Of a DNA stretch of 64,000 nt, positions 13,176 to 25,583 are shown in pieces; positions within the stretch are counted from its first letter, which is position 1, and the number at the start of each line of letters is the position of its first letter. The stretch is taken from positions 1 through 64,000 of the forward strand of contig QLIY01000506.1 of NCBI GenBank assembly GCA_003260075.1. Direction: 5' to 3'. Below the pieces are notes generated by a model. It was not told the DNA's origin, searched no databases, and saw only the letters and a program-made list of their open reading frames with translations. A program made the position numbers and the translations under genes. The DNA comes from Phallusia mammillata (taxonomy: Eukaryota > Chordata > Ascidiacea > Phlebobranchia > Ascidiidae).

Positions 13176-15382
13176 ATGAATAAGCAAGGAAGTGCATCCA
13201 TTACTTTGCTGATCAGTTTGTTGGGCGTAATTTTGCTGAGTGCTCATGCTGTTTCAGGTTTGTGGATTACAATTTAGTTGCTGTGCGTTATATATCAGAC
13301 TATGGTTATTTTCTTACTGTTTTGTTTCTTTTTGTCATTTTTTGACCATGATTTTCACAGCCCACAGAGTTGTATGGGAAAACACCTAACGTGTACTTGT
13401 ATTTATTTATTATTGGTGAGTATTAAATTTGCTAAAAACATTTTGAAACAGTTTTTGTCAAAGAGCCAATTAAAAATTATTCAACCACATTGTACGTTCC
13501 CAATGTTTTTTTGCGTTTTAGGTGGATCAGCAACTGCAGAGGGAGATTGGCCATTTATGGCTTTAATATATATTCGTAAAGTAGGACGCCCAGACATTTT
13601 CACGTGTGGAGGAACACTTATCAGCAATCGATGGGTTCTTTCGGCTACACACTGCTTCGAAACGTGAGTCTGAACGGGTTAAGAAGATCATTTTTGTGTT
13701 TGGGGGGGGGGACTCTTGTATTTACCAGGCGCAAGCATGGGAGCTGCGGAGGCAAGGATTCTTGGTGAGTATTAAATTTGCTGAAAACATTTTGAAACAG
13801 TTTTTGTCAAAGAGTCAATTAAAAATTATTCAACCACATTGTACGTTCCCAATGTTTTTTTGCGTTTTAGGTGGATCAGCAACTGCAGAGGGAGATTGGC
13901 CATTTATGGCTTTAATATATATTCGTAAAGTAGGACGCGGGGGGGGGGAGGCGGCAACAGCTTATGCAAACATCTTTTCTGTTTTCAAGACGTGACCGAA
14001 ATCTATACCGAGTGAGATTGGGAAAATACTCGAGATCTATGACGTCACCTAACGAACAAGATTTTGGTGTTTTAAGACTCGTATTACATCAGTCGTTTAA
14101 CCCGGGTGCGTTTGTATTTGACATAGCTCTGATAAAGGTTGGTAACAACGTTTCTTTCTAGCGGTTCTATCAATTTGGAAATGTGCATTATAATATGGAT
14201 AGATTACCTGAAGTACTTAATAGATACATTTTTGAATACATTTGAGCAATGAGATTGTTAGTGATAATTAATCAGCCACCATCTGGCTTCTGTTATGTCT
14301 ATAATTCACTTTTTTACTTGCTTGATAAACAAATACACATAAAGTGTTACATCACGATTTGCTATTGGGGGGGGGGAGTGGTTCTATCAATTTAGAAATG
14401 TGCATTATAATATGGATAGATTACCTGAAGTACTTTTTTGAATACATTTGAGCAATGAGATTGTTAGTGATATATAATAATCAGCCACCATCTGGCTTCT
14501 GTTATGTCTAGAATTGACTTTTTTACATGCTTGATAAACAAATACACATAAAGTGTTACATCACGATTTGCTATTTAAGTATGTTTAAATATATAAGTGA
14601 TTAAACTTGTTTGTTGATTCAGTTGTCAAGGGCAGCTACAGTCAACCAGTACGTAAGTCCAGCAAACTTGGCTGCACCTGGACGATGTACAGATCCTGCC
14701 CCGATATTCCCGATTGGCGATTGCTTTACTTTGGGTTGGGGTAAAACAAGTGGTATGAAAAACTTCCAAAATAATTATTTTAATTTTATTGCTAAACCTT
14801 CAAAAATATCAAAGTGTTTCAGTTTGTATAACAAACACTTGTAAAGTTAACTTACAATATTTCTGTATCTCCCTTTCAGCCACGGGTAATACTTGGGGGG
14901 GGGGCTGCAAAGTACAATAACCGAACAGTCAGAAGATGCCAAGCAAAGCTTTGTGCAGACTATATGGTTTGTGGCCAAGATACATGCGAGGTATGCCTGT
15001 AACTTGACTGATATCGTAGGGGGGGGGGCAAACCTTCAACAATATCAAAGTGTTTCAGTTTGTATAACAAACACTTGTAAATTTAACTTACAATATTTCT
15101 GTATCTCCCTTTCAGCCACGGGTAATACTTCCGATACCCTAAAAAAGATAACTAGCCATATTCTTCCACATCAAGTATGTCAAGACTTTACCGAATCCAA
15201 CGTTGCAAAGTACAATAACCGAGCAGTCAGAAGATGCCAAGCAAAGCTTTGTGCAGATTATATGGTTTTTGGCCAAGATACATGCGAGGTATGCCTGTAA
15301 CTTGACTGATATCTTACAGTATAATAATCGACTTCGCCTGAATTTGTTAATCCAGGGTGCCAGTGGCGGTCCGCTTGTGTGT

Positions 15383-15464
<82 letters not shown>

Positions 15465-15719
15465 ACAACTGTTTGCGGACAAGGTCTGCCTGGTATCTAC
15501 ACAAGTGTAAGTTTACTTCAAAATTCTTGTTTGGCTCGGAGTAGATTTGAGTTGTTTGTATCTAACTATAAAGTTATACTTTAAAACTAAAGGAACGGTG
15601 CCCCATGCATTTTACCCATTAAAGTGTATTTTGATCTTTAAGTCATTTTTTATCCAAACGCATTTGTTTTGCAGGTTGCCGTTTGTCGTGGGTGGATTAG
15701 CAGAATGATGAATCCATAA
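13176..15719 (+). CDS. PR3: trypsin-like protease with Asp194 replaced by Ala
   Basis: Exons: 13176-13257 (signal peptide), 13729-13764 (activation peptide, R|ILGG), 13522-13663 (His57 exon, complete copy), 13990-14137 (Asp102), 14623-14752, 15116-15288, 15356-15506, 15675-15719 (TAA). Exon 2 lies downstream of the complete exon 3 only because contigs overlap at the gap fillers (13702, 13939). The first contig lacks most of exon 2. About 290 aa if complete. Exon 7 reads GASGGP: GCC replaces the GAC codon for Asp194, while Ser195 is kept. Asp194 normally pairs with the new N-terminus to form the active site, so this product may stay zymogen-like. An 80-base G run inside exon 7 (15384-15463) hides residues HSDNQYY-SYG and makes the exon about 34 bases too long. 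A truncated exon 6 copy (14880-14894, 14905-14990) differs by T/A and C/F substitutions. AATAAA near 15786. Confidence 0.8.
15384..15463. other. assembly gap filler inside PR3 exon 7
   Basis: Eighty G in a row interrupt a conserved exon exactly where paralogues encode [16 protein letters not shown]. Poly-Gly/poly-Pro reading frames here are artefacts. Confidence 0.9.
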
Positions 15720-16129
15720 AAAAGCCCAATTAGACTACAAAATTTGAAACAAGTCAATGGATTTTTTTGGTGAAAAATAAGTAGACAATAAACTAGTGTT
15801 TAAAATGCGTCTTTGAGTTTAACAAGTTTTTTTTTATTGTTTGTGTATTAAACTTTTAGTTCATGAAATTTTGTTTCGAAAAACGGGGGGGGGGGGGGGG
15901 GGAAAAGATTGTTCTGTTTGTATGTACACTTGAGACGCTTTTAGTTGATGATGGCGTTTTTCTCTTAAAATGAAATAAAAGTTGTGTTGCAAAACTACTA
16001 TCTTTTGTTTATTACACAAACCATAATGTGACAGTCTTATTGTGATCAACTTTTTACTATAGCTGATGCACAACAACAGAAAAAACTGGACTTTAAACAA
16101 ATGATAGCATTTGAAAAAAAGCGTAACAA

Positions 16130-17400
16130 AGCCATTATCGGCCCTTTCCCCCAAGAAAAACTCTTTTGTTTTCACCTCACCCACGCGAAAACTGACCGAA
16201 AAGTAAACAAGGCAAGAAAGTCAAATATTTCAAGTGACTTGATATCCAATTACCTAGGCTACTCACACTGCGTAAACATTTTAACATTCGTGCTTGACTG
16301 AATCTACATAAGTTACAATTACCAGCCTGTTACGCAATGACCAATAATATTATCTGTTACATGGTTTGATGCCTTAGTGAAACTGTTTCGAAACGATTAT
16401 TACTGCAACAGCGACAAGGTGGATTAGTTTTAAATTAAATAAACGGCAGTATATAGTCACAGGGATAACACGAATATTAGTCGCAGAGATAACGGGGGGG
16501 GGGGTTTAAAATGCGTCTTTGAGTTTAACAAGTTTTTTTTTATCCTTTGTGTATTAAACTTTTAGTTAATGAAATTTTGTTTCGAAAAACTACTTTTCTT
16601 CATCGAAAATCATTAAAGACCATTATTGTTTCTTATATTTAAACTGTTTGGAAAGATTGTTCTGTTTGTATGTAAACTTGAGACTCTTTTAGTTGTTGAT
16701 GCCGTTTTTCTCCTAAAATGAAATAAAAATTGTGTTGCAAAACCATTATCTTTTGTTTATTACACAAACCATGATGTGACAGTCTTATTGTGATCAACTT
16801 TTGACTGTAGCTGATACACGACAAAATAAAACTAGACTTTAAACAAAATACTGAGATCATTTGAAAAAAAGCGTAACAAAGGCATTATCGACCCTTTTCC
16901 CTCAAGAAAAAACTCTTTTGTTTTCACCTCACCCACACGAAACTGACCAAAAAGTAAACAAAGCAAGAAAGTCGAATATTTCAAGTGACTTGATATCCAA
17001 TTACCTAGGCCACTCACACTGTGTAAACATTTTAACATTCGTGCTTGACTGAATCTACCTAAGTTACAATTATCAGCCTGTTACGCAATGACCAATAATA
17101 TTATCTGTTACATGGTTTGATCCCTTAGTGAAACTGCGTTGAAACGATTAATACTGCAACAGCGACAAGGTGGATTAGTTTTGAATTAAATAAACAGCAG
17201 TATATAGTCACAGGGATAACACGAATATTAGTCGCAGAGATAACACGAATATTTACACAATACCATATGATAATAACATAAACAAGGCCATCTAGGCATT
17301 TTTGCCGAAAGAACAAAACATTGTTTATGTAGTAAGCCTGACAGCAACAGTATATATTTTGTAAAAAAGCCATATGTTCATAAAAATCAATAAAAAATTA
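16130..17400. repeat. segmental duplicate unit downstream of PR3
   Basis: The stretch occurs as two overlapping contig copies (15885 onward and 16505 onward), joined by a G filler at 16494-16504. It is again present, diverged, at about 24350-24850 upstream of PR5, in the same order. With the shared upstream DNA this marks the PR4/PR5 duplication unit, roughly 7 kb long. Confidence 0.6.
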
Positions 17401-18600
17401 CTGAAACAACAAAAGTAACCCGCGTTTATTTTTTAAAGGCAATTCAACGTCTGATGCGTTGATAAAAAAACGTTTATGCTTCAATTAATAAGTTTGCTCG
17501 ATAGCGGCACACAAAAAATACTTGCCACAAAACCACAATTCCAAGCAAAAATGAGGTACCGCATATCAAGCACCAAAGAATTTATTGCACAAACTGCAGT
17601 GAAAGGGTTCCGCAACTGGCAATAATTCAAGTTTACTTATTTTGGGGGGGGGGCACGTCTGATGCGTTGATAAAAAAAAATGTTTATGCTTCAATTAATA
17701 AGTTTGCTCGATAGCGGCAAACATAATATACTTGCCACAAAACCACAATTCCAAGCAAAAATAAGGTACCGCATATCAAGCACCAAAGAATTTATTGCAC
17801 AAACGGCAGTGAAAGGGTTCCGCAACTGGCAATAATTCAAGTTTACTTATTTTTCATAATTTTTTCAAAGCAAAGTAGCCATTCAGTTTGTCTGATAAAA
17901 TACAGTTATCGACATAATAATTGAAGCAAAGTTTATATCACCTCGTTTTGGTGGCCAACAAAATGGCGTCTGCCAAACGTACTAACTCTTTGACATGGTG
18001 TACTTTCGTTTTTTAAAAGCAAGGTATAGAAAGGTGTAGCAAAAAGCACTATGTTCCTTAGATTAAGTTTGGTATTCGTACCGTGCTTGCAACCGAAAAA
18101 GATAGGTTACAAAACACAAGAACTTGAGAAGTAGCTTCAAGTGAAGGACTAAAAAATAAGCAAACTGCCACTGAAGTCGCGTAAAACGTGGTACTTTACT
18201 GATGATGACAATACCTATGTTTACATTTGACAATACTTATGTACTTTTGTGTCCGTTTCAATGGCGAAAACAAGATATGTCACGTCTCTTACCAAGTCTT
18301 GTTATTTATGGAACAAAAAACTTTATCATTTGAAATCTGCTAACATATGTCTAGTTGCAGAACAAATTTTTTGAGATTCAAACTCGTAGCTTCCATTAAA
18401 GTTTATTTCAGAATCATTTGTTCTTTCCCATTTTACGTCTTTATTAATCATTACAAAAATGTCTGATTTTAAGTTTCTAGCTAACATCCTGAAGGCACGA
18501 CTATATTTAACCTTATTCTAACAGTTAGGTTCACATAAACAGAATACAATAAATTATGCTGAGTCATATCCAGTACATGCAAATATGTTCAATAGCACAA

Positions 18601-18877
18601 ACATGGTGCAGAATTCTGACTCCTTACGTGGGACGAATCACCATATTTGTTCCGATGTTTATTTTCTTTTAATTAACGTCAACAAAACGTATATTCTTGC
18701 CAAATTTAGATCATGATCAAGCACAAATAAACTATTATCAAGCCTGTTTTTCCTGGATGGACGCCAAATGCTTGACCATTGAGCACATAAATACTTCGAC
18801 TTGAAGGTAAATCTCGCTAAAACGTGACGGACAGTTACTAATTTCTATGTCCTGTATTCACAACGAGCCCCTATAAA
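18601..18877 (+). promoter_or_regulatory. PR4 upstream module and TATA box
   Basis: Contains GCAGAATTCTGACTCCTTAC, the AATCACCATATTTGTTCCGA block, AATCTCGCTAAAACGTGACG near 18811 and TATAAA at 18872-18877. Nearly identical over about 270 bases to the PR5 promoter. Confidence 0.65.
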
Positions 18878-19030
18878 GCGGACAAAGGTAACACGAAACA
18901 GACACATCGACATTGACTGTGTCGACAGCACCAACAGATAGCTGTCAGCCTATGTACAATTATTAACTTTGTTTGTATGGTTTGTTTCTACATGGCATTT
19001 GGAAAACATTTTTTTTATCATTTGCAGTAC

Positions 19031-19093
19031 ATGTCAGGAAACATTTTGGTTTGCATCGATAAAGAGAATCTATGGACGAAGTTAAAAAGATGA
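19031..19093 (+). promoter_or_regulatory. longer uORF in the PR4 5' UTR
   Basis: The ATG that forms ATGTGA in PR2/PR3 reads ATGTCA here. The frame then runs 20 codons to a TGA at 19091-19093, which overlaps the candidate main start at 19090 as ATGA. The alternative main ATG at 19072 lies inside it in another frame. Confidence 0.5.
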
Positions 19094-21437
19094 ATGAACA
19101 AGCAAATACCCCAACTACTTTATTGATCGGTGTGTTGGGCGTAATTATACTCAGCGCTCATGTGGATTCAGGTTTGTACGTTTTAATTGACTTAATGAGC
19201 TTTGTGTGAGAAAATAATGATTAATCTGCTAAAGCAAATCACAGTGTGCCGTGATCGCTGGTCTGCATAGACGCTTCAGGGCTGATCCCAGTTATGAATT
19301 GATGTGCATCTTAATCTGCTAAAGATTACATTGTTGTTTAATTCTGTGACAGCTTTTTTAGCAAACAAAAACGGTTTCGAAATCATTGACCAAGTCTATT
19401 TTGATTTTTAGGTGCAGGCATGGCTGTTCCGGAGGCAAGAGTTATTGGTCGGTATTGGATTTCGTTTTTAATGTGCCCGCAATTCCAATTTTGTGCTCTT
19501 AAATGCGGCCTTTATTTTTAGGTGGTTCAGCAACTGCAGAGGGAGATTGGTCGTTTATGGCTTACATATATGAGCGAAAGGCGGGAGTCCTTAATAGATT
19601 TATATGCGGAGGTTCACTCATCAACAATCGATGGGTTCTTTCCGCCACTCACTGCTTCCAAACGTAAGTTGAATGGAGTTGTGCACTTCAATACGTTAGC
19701 GACAAATACAATACAAAATATCACGTTGTTTTCAGACCTAACCGAAACTTATACCGTGGGGGGGGGGGCGTGCACTTCAATACGTTAGCGACAAATACGA
19801 TACAAAATATCACGTTGTTTTCAGACCTAACCGAAACTTATACCGTGTGAGATTGGGAGAATATTCGAGATCGGTGACTTCGCCAAACGAACAGGATTTT
19901 GGTGTTTCAAAACTCGTATTACATGCGTCATTTGACCCTGTGGCGTTCGTATTTGACATAGCTCTGATAAAGGTTGGTAACAACGTTTCTTGCGGGGGGG
20001 GGGGGTGGTTCTATCAAGTTGGAAATGTTCGTTATATTATAACTAGATTATTTGAGAAGATTTATTGTGCTCAAATAATATGTTTGTTTTAACTTAACTT
20101 TTTAAAGATATAATGACTTAAATGTTTATTTTTAAGTATTCGATCTAGCACTAATTAGAACAGGTTAGGCGTAACGCTGTCATTTTAAATAATGCCTTAA
20201 CATAATATGATTATCTTAAAAGCAACATGCTTTATTGTTCAAACGTTTCGACAAATGTTGATGTCAGGAATATAAGGCTACATCAGATCGTATGCGGATT
20301 TGCCGAAACGTTTGAACAAAGCATGTCGCATAATTCTCCATTAAAAGGTAACATGTTAAAGCAAAAATGCGTTTGAAAGTGCGCTATAGCCACAAGAAGA
20401 CCCTATTGTGTAAACTTTAATTAATACTGAACCTTTTTTGCTCGTAAGGTAGACGAAACATTTTTTTTTTGCTTTAGTGCTTACAGTATAATTTCTCATG
20501 ACGAATAGTAATATGACCAGCCTACTGTTACAGTTGTCAGGGGCAGCTACAATCAACCAGTACGTGAGTCCAGTAAACTTGGTTGATGCGGGAAGATGCA
20601 CTGATCCTACACCGAACTTTCCTGTCGACGCATGTTACTCACTCGGCTGGGGAAACACAGGTGGTTAAGTAAAGTCACGAGATTTCATTGTTTGTTTGTG
20701 GACATTAACAATTTGGAATTTGTGATGCGCTTACCTAACCTATGTGACAAACAAACGAATATTTTCAAAAACGCTGTCACTTTATACTCCCCATGAAATT
20801 ATTTGATAACAGTGCCAAATCCGAGTATATGTTCCGAGTATATGTGTTGTGAATTTGGATCATTAAATGCAAAAAAAAACGTTTTTGGTGATTGTTTCGC
20901 AGCCGCAGGAAATACATCTAACACACTTCGGAAGGTGACAAGCTATATTTTGCCACACCGCCTTTGCAAATCCCATACGGAGCAGCACGTTGCCAAGTAC
21001 GGTAATCGACCAGTGCTTTACAAGTGCGAGGCCAAGTTCTGTGGAGGATATAATCGTTACGAAGACACATGTCAAGTAGGAATATAACATTAGCAAACAA
21101 ATTAAAAGATAGTGGCAACCTTTAGGCTTTTTGAAGCTCGCTATACAACATACTTATTAATCCAGGGTGACAGCGGTGGTCCACTGGTCTGTCGACATTC
21201 AGACAACCAGTACTATGTACACGGCATTCTGTCATACGGAACAAAGCCTTGTGGTTTCGGTTTACCTGGCATCTACACAAGTGTAAGTTAATTGTAGATA
21301 AATTGTAAATCGTTAACCGCTTAATAAGGATTTAAAAAGTCTCAAAGAAAAGTACGGTTTTGAATTTTAAACTGAATGAATTTGCTGTACAGGTTGCCGT
21401 TTGTCGTGGATGGATTAGCAGAATGATGACACCTTGA
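19072..21437 (+). CDS. PR4: secreted trypsin-like serine protease, 8 coding exons
   Basis: Exons: 19072-19171, 19412-19447, 19522-19663, 19825-19972, 20534-20663, 20903-21075, 21166-21282, 21393-21437 (TGA). Up to 296 aa. The in-frame ATG at 19090 aligns with the PR5 start and may be the true start. Signal core [14 protein letters not shown]; activation site EAR|VIGG; His57 in SATHC; Asp102 in FDIALIK; D189 in YEDTCQ; Ser195 in GDSGGP; G226 in LPGIYTS. The strand beginning at the conserved EGDWPF reads EGDWSF here. The donor of intron 5 is GTTAAG. A truncated first copy of exon 4 (19736-19757) precedes a gap filler at 19758. PR5 is its closest relative in coding, intron and upstream sequence. 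Poly(A) signal AATAAA near 21513. Confidence 0.9.
19245..19306. repeat. dispersed repeat in PR4 intron 1
   Basis: CGTGATCGCTGGTCTGCATA then GACGCTT and GCTGATCCCAGTTATGAATT match 48707-48750 with a few differences. Two copies in the window suggest a dispersed element of unknown class. Confidence 0.5.
20237..20317. repeat. inverted repeat in PR4 intron 4
   Basis: GTTCAAACGTTTCG (20237-20250) and CGAAACGTTTGAAC (20304-20317) are perfect 14-bp reverse complements around a 53-base spacer. The PR5 intron has a decayed remnant of the right arm near 27047. Confidence 0.55.
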
Positions 21438-21460
21438 AGGCAAAATGTGTAGTCCTAAAT

Positions 21461-21478
21461 GTGCATCCAAAGATGCAC
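21461..21478 (+). promoter_or_regulatory. 3' UTR stem-loop of PR4
   Basis: GTGCATC-CAAA-GATGCAC: a perfect 7-bp stem with a 4-base loop, 23 bases after the stop codon and upstream of the AATAAA signal. It recurs in PR5 and, with changes on both arms, in PR6. Confidence 0.6.
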
Positions 21479-22126
21479 TTGGTTAAAGTTTTTATCGCAA
21501 ACTTTCTCCGAAAATAAAAGGCTACTATTGCAAAATATGTGAAATGTTTTCTGGAGTTGGACGAGTATTAATACATGTACAGGACAGGATTTCTATTTAG
21601 TTTGCAAAGTGATTTAACCAAACCAGCTATTGATATGTCACGCTATGTTCCAACTAATAATATAGTTTATATCTTTACACGACAAATTGTGCGCATTTCT
21701 TAAAAAAACACGTTCTTGTGACAGATAAACAAAATACAATGTATTCTCTGTGTTTTAAACTGATGCAAATGTAACTTGTTTCCATGTTCAATTCAAAAAA
21801 TAAGAATATTAGCGACAGCTGAAAGGTTTATCTTATCAAATCTTTAGTTCGGTTTGTTCTTACTTATGCTTGCGAATCGTGGTATTTAAGATCGCTCTAT
21901 GCGTGAAGGTTTTGAAATGTATTGCTATCAGCGCTTGCCAAGAATTTCGTGAAAAATACCAAGGAACAACAACATATTAAAAGAATGTTAACTGAGCAAG
22001 GACTGAAATACGTAGAGCGAATTAAGCATGCAGTGAAAGTCATACTAACGGAGGTAATTAATGTTATTCAATATAGCATATGCAATTCAATATTCAATAT
22101 ACATATACAGTGTTTTTTAAAGGTGT

Positions 22127-22153
22127 TTTGGGGGACCGAAACGGTCCCCCAAA
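22127..22153. repeat. perfect 12-bp hairpin
   Basis: TTTGGGGGACCG, loop AAA, CGGTCCCCCAAA. It is followed over the next 110 bases by GCGGT(T/C)T and CCCAAA variants that resemble decayed copies of one arm. Confidence 0.7.
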
Positions 22154-22565
22154 TTTCTCCAGCGGTTTCCCAAAATTTGGACTTGCAACTACAACTACAG
22201 TTTTTGGTATTTAAATGAAACACTTGCGGTCTCTTAAAACTACTTAGCGGTCACCCAAACCAAACCTTAAAAAAAAACCTGTACATATATATATACAGCG
22301 AACCACAAACCAAACCAACGCTTAACAAATTCGAGTAGACCAAAACTTTTGCTAGTTACATACAAAGCAAAACTAGTAGAGCAACAAATAACCAATTTAT
22401 TTTTTCCAACATGCTTAGATATTATGGTTGTGTATCGACAAAAAAGTAAAGTATAGCTTCTTATAACAATTCTCATTGAATAGGATGTTTTAAAACTGCC
22501 TAGCCTTCCAATCCAAAAGTTACCCGCAAAAGTGTTAGTACACAATACGCTCAAGTGCCTTAAAC

Positions 22566-23912
22566 CAGGGCTTCCCAAACTTTTTTGATCGCGACCCCTC
22601 TTATTATCTTTAAATTATCCGCGACCCTCCACGGATAATATGAGAAACAGTGCAAAAATACGTTTGTTGCATTTATTGAAACGCTTCAATCGACCGCCTT
22701 TTACGTGCTTTAGCCTCTAGTTTCTGTCACATTGTTTTGCAAATAGGCACTAGTCACAATTTCCGTGTGGTTTGGCCGTCTGCTGTGCGTCGAGAACATA
22801 CGCACATACGTAAAGGACGATTTGCCGAATCAGTAACTTTAACACCGATTTAGGTTTTAAGTAATTGTTAGGGCGGAAATTAAAAGTATAAGCAATTTAT
22901 GTTTTAAATCATGTATTGCTGACGCCAAAACTGAGGTCACCTTGGACCAAGTTTATGTCGTTGCAGTGCTTTGCAAACGAATATTAAACACTGCTTAGAA
23001 ATCGTAAATTTATTACCTACTTTTATTTTTTATTAGAGAAAGTTATTGTGCCAAACAACACTTAAACGTTAGTCTATATAACTCTAGATCAGGTACTCCT
23101 TAGGGGTACCTTAGTCTATACCAGTGCTTGTCAACCTTTTTTGAAGCGGTACACCCTTTTAACGTTCGGGGGGGGGGGCNATGGTACACCCTGGGGTGTA
23201 CAATACACCCGGTTGAAAAGCACTGGTCTATACAACTCTAGATACGTGTACCTCTTAGGGGTACGAACCACTAAAGCAGGGGGTACGATATTCAGGGTGA
23301 AATCATACGGTATTTAGGCACATTTTTAAAGAATGCGTAACAAGTTACTTTGTTATATGTATAAAACGGGTTGGTTTTGTACTACTTATAATACTGTTTT
23401 TATGCATGCATTCAACACGCAAGTTATAAATACCTATTATTACAATTATGTTAATTCCTATTATTACCATTTTATTAACTTCCGTCGGGCATTTAGACAG
23501 GGGTACGAGAAAATTGTATGAAAGCTCAAAGGGTAGGAGCGCTAAAAAGGTTAAGAAACACTGCTCTTGGTGTCATGTTTATGTTGCATTAAAATGCCTG
23601 TGTATTTCAAAACAATTGCAATTGTTCAGTTTCAACCGACGTCTGTTTGATCAATGGCGTTACTGCAAGCGCTACAAGCGCTTCAAGTTTGCGCTTAGCT
23701 GGAAACGTTTTAAAAGCGGCGTAACTTGAACAAAGATGCTATTTGGACGTTATACAAAGGTCAAGGCCAGGGGTGCGCTCCACCCACCCCCGTACTCTAC
23801 GGCGACGCCAGTGTATGGAGAAATTTGTGCAAAATTGGTACAGCTCTCTGCGACCCCTCAAGTTTGTAACCGAACCCTTCCGGGGTGGCGACCTCCAGTT
23901 TGGGAAACCCTG
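22566..23912. mobile_element. hAT-like element with 8-bp target duplication
   Basis: The left end reads CAGGGCTTCCCAAACTTTTT and the right end, reverse complemented, CAGGGTTTCCCAAACTGGAG. Both ends continue with GTCGC/CGCG...ACCCC. The flanking direct repeats CCTTAAAC (22558-22565 and 23913-23920) are perfect 8-mers, as hAT transposition gives. No transposase reading frame is seen, so it is non-autonomous. It splits a copy of an upstream element whose uninterrupted form is at about 30340-30420. Confidence 0.8.
23122..23225. mobile_element. short nested hAT-like MITE
   Basis: Terminal inverted repeats CAGTGCTTGTCAACC and GGTTGAAAAGCACTG (one mismatch), flanked by perfect 8-bp duplications GTCTATAC (23114-23121, 23226-23233). 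It sits inside the larger 22566-23912 element and has an 11-base G filler and an ambiguous base in its middle. Confidence 0.8.
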
Positions 23913-25583
23913 CCTTAAACCAATTCGAGCGAGATTTTTTACATTTAACCAGTACGTAAGTCCGTCAACCAAACGTGGCCATGTTGGAACTTTAACATGG
24001 TGAATCAAAAACCTATTTTATGTTTAAACAGGTTGTAACGAAGTTAAGGGTCGAGTTTGCATGGTTTTAGAGGGTAATGCTAACTTTTGTCAGTGGGGCT
24101 AACTAAGTTTTTAAAATCAAGTTTTTCTATTGACACAACAACGAATTTAATATTTTTTGTTCAAAAAAAAGGCCGGGATTTAAAACAAATTTCTCAGACT
24201 CTCAGATGAACCTTGTCTCACCCATCCATCATTGAATTGTTCGTATGTTCATAAGTTTGACGAAATAACGAGATTGTCAATTTTGATATGTAATTCTCAT
24301 TTTAAGCCCTAGTGTACAAACGATCGAAGTATATCCTAAAGCTGAGGCATTATCGGCACTCTTTTCTCAAGGAAAACAAATGCTGATGTTAACACCTCAC
24401 CCACACGAAAACTGTCTGAAAAGTAACGTCGCAAGAAAGTCAAATATTTTAAGCGACTCGATATCCAATCACCTTAGGCTAATAGCACTGCGTAAACGTT
24501 TTAAAATTCGTGTATGACTGAATCTACCTAAATTATAATTATCAGCTTGTTACGTAATGGCCAATAATATTATCTATTCTATGATTTAGGGCTTATGTGA
24601 AACTATGTTGAAACCATGCGATCAATACTGCAACAGCGACAAGGTGGATTAGTTTTAAGTTGAATAAACAGCATTGTATAGTCGCAGAGATGACACGAAT
24701 ATTTATCGCAGACAAAACACGAATATTTACATAATACCACAATAACAACATAAACAAAGATATATATAGTGCATTGTTTATGTAGTATGCCGGACAGCAA
24801 CAGTAAATATTTTGTAAAAAAAAATCGTATATTAATATCATTTGTCATACCAAATTTGACACAAAAATGACTGAAACAACAAAAATGCGTTTTTAAAGCA
24901 AAGTATCCACTCAGTTTGCCAGATAAAATACAATTGTCGACGTGATAGTTGAAGAAAAGTTTATGTCACCTCGATTTGGGGGCCAACAAAATGGCGTCTG
25001 CCAAACGTACTGACTCTTTGACATGTTGGTCTTTCGTTTTTTTAACAGTAATGAATAGAAAGGTGTAGCAAAAAGCACTATGTTCCCTAGATTAAGCTTG
25101 GTATTCGTACCGTACTTGCCACCGACAAACATAGGTTTCATAACACAAGAACTTGAGAAGTAGCGCAAGTGAAGAACTAAAAAATGAGCAAACTGCCATT
25201 GAAGTCGCGTAAACGTGGCACTTCACTGATGATGACAAATTGACAATGTCTACATTTGACAATGCTGATGTACTTCCTCGCTTCAGTTAGTTTATGTAAC
25301 GTTTCATTCCAATTTTTCTTATTTGTGCAAAAAAAGACTTATTATTTATCATTTGAAATCTGCAAAAAATATGTCTAGTTGCAGAACGAATTTTAAGGTT
25401 TAAACTGGTATTTTGCAAGTTTATTTCAGATTTATTAGTTCTTTCCCATTAGGTAGGCTAATTATTATACATTACAAAAACTCTGATTTTAAGTTCCACC
25501 TATACCATCCTAAAGGCACGACTGCATTTAACCTTATTCCCAACAGATAGGTTAACATAAACAATATGTTCAATAGCACAAAC

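Noticed and set aside
13606..13995. 129-codon frame in PR3
   Set aside because: It joins a shifted frame of exon 3, a G filler and intron sequence.
15139..15584. Poly-Gly and poly-Pro reading frames over G or C runs
   Set aside because: They translate gap filler. The same applies near 29056-29301, 32477-32774, 32849-33265, 34622-34846, 55191 and 58605-58962.
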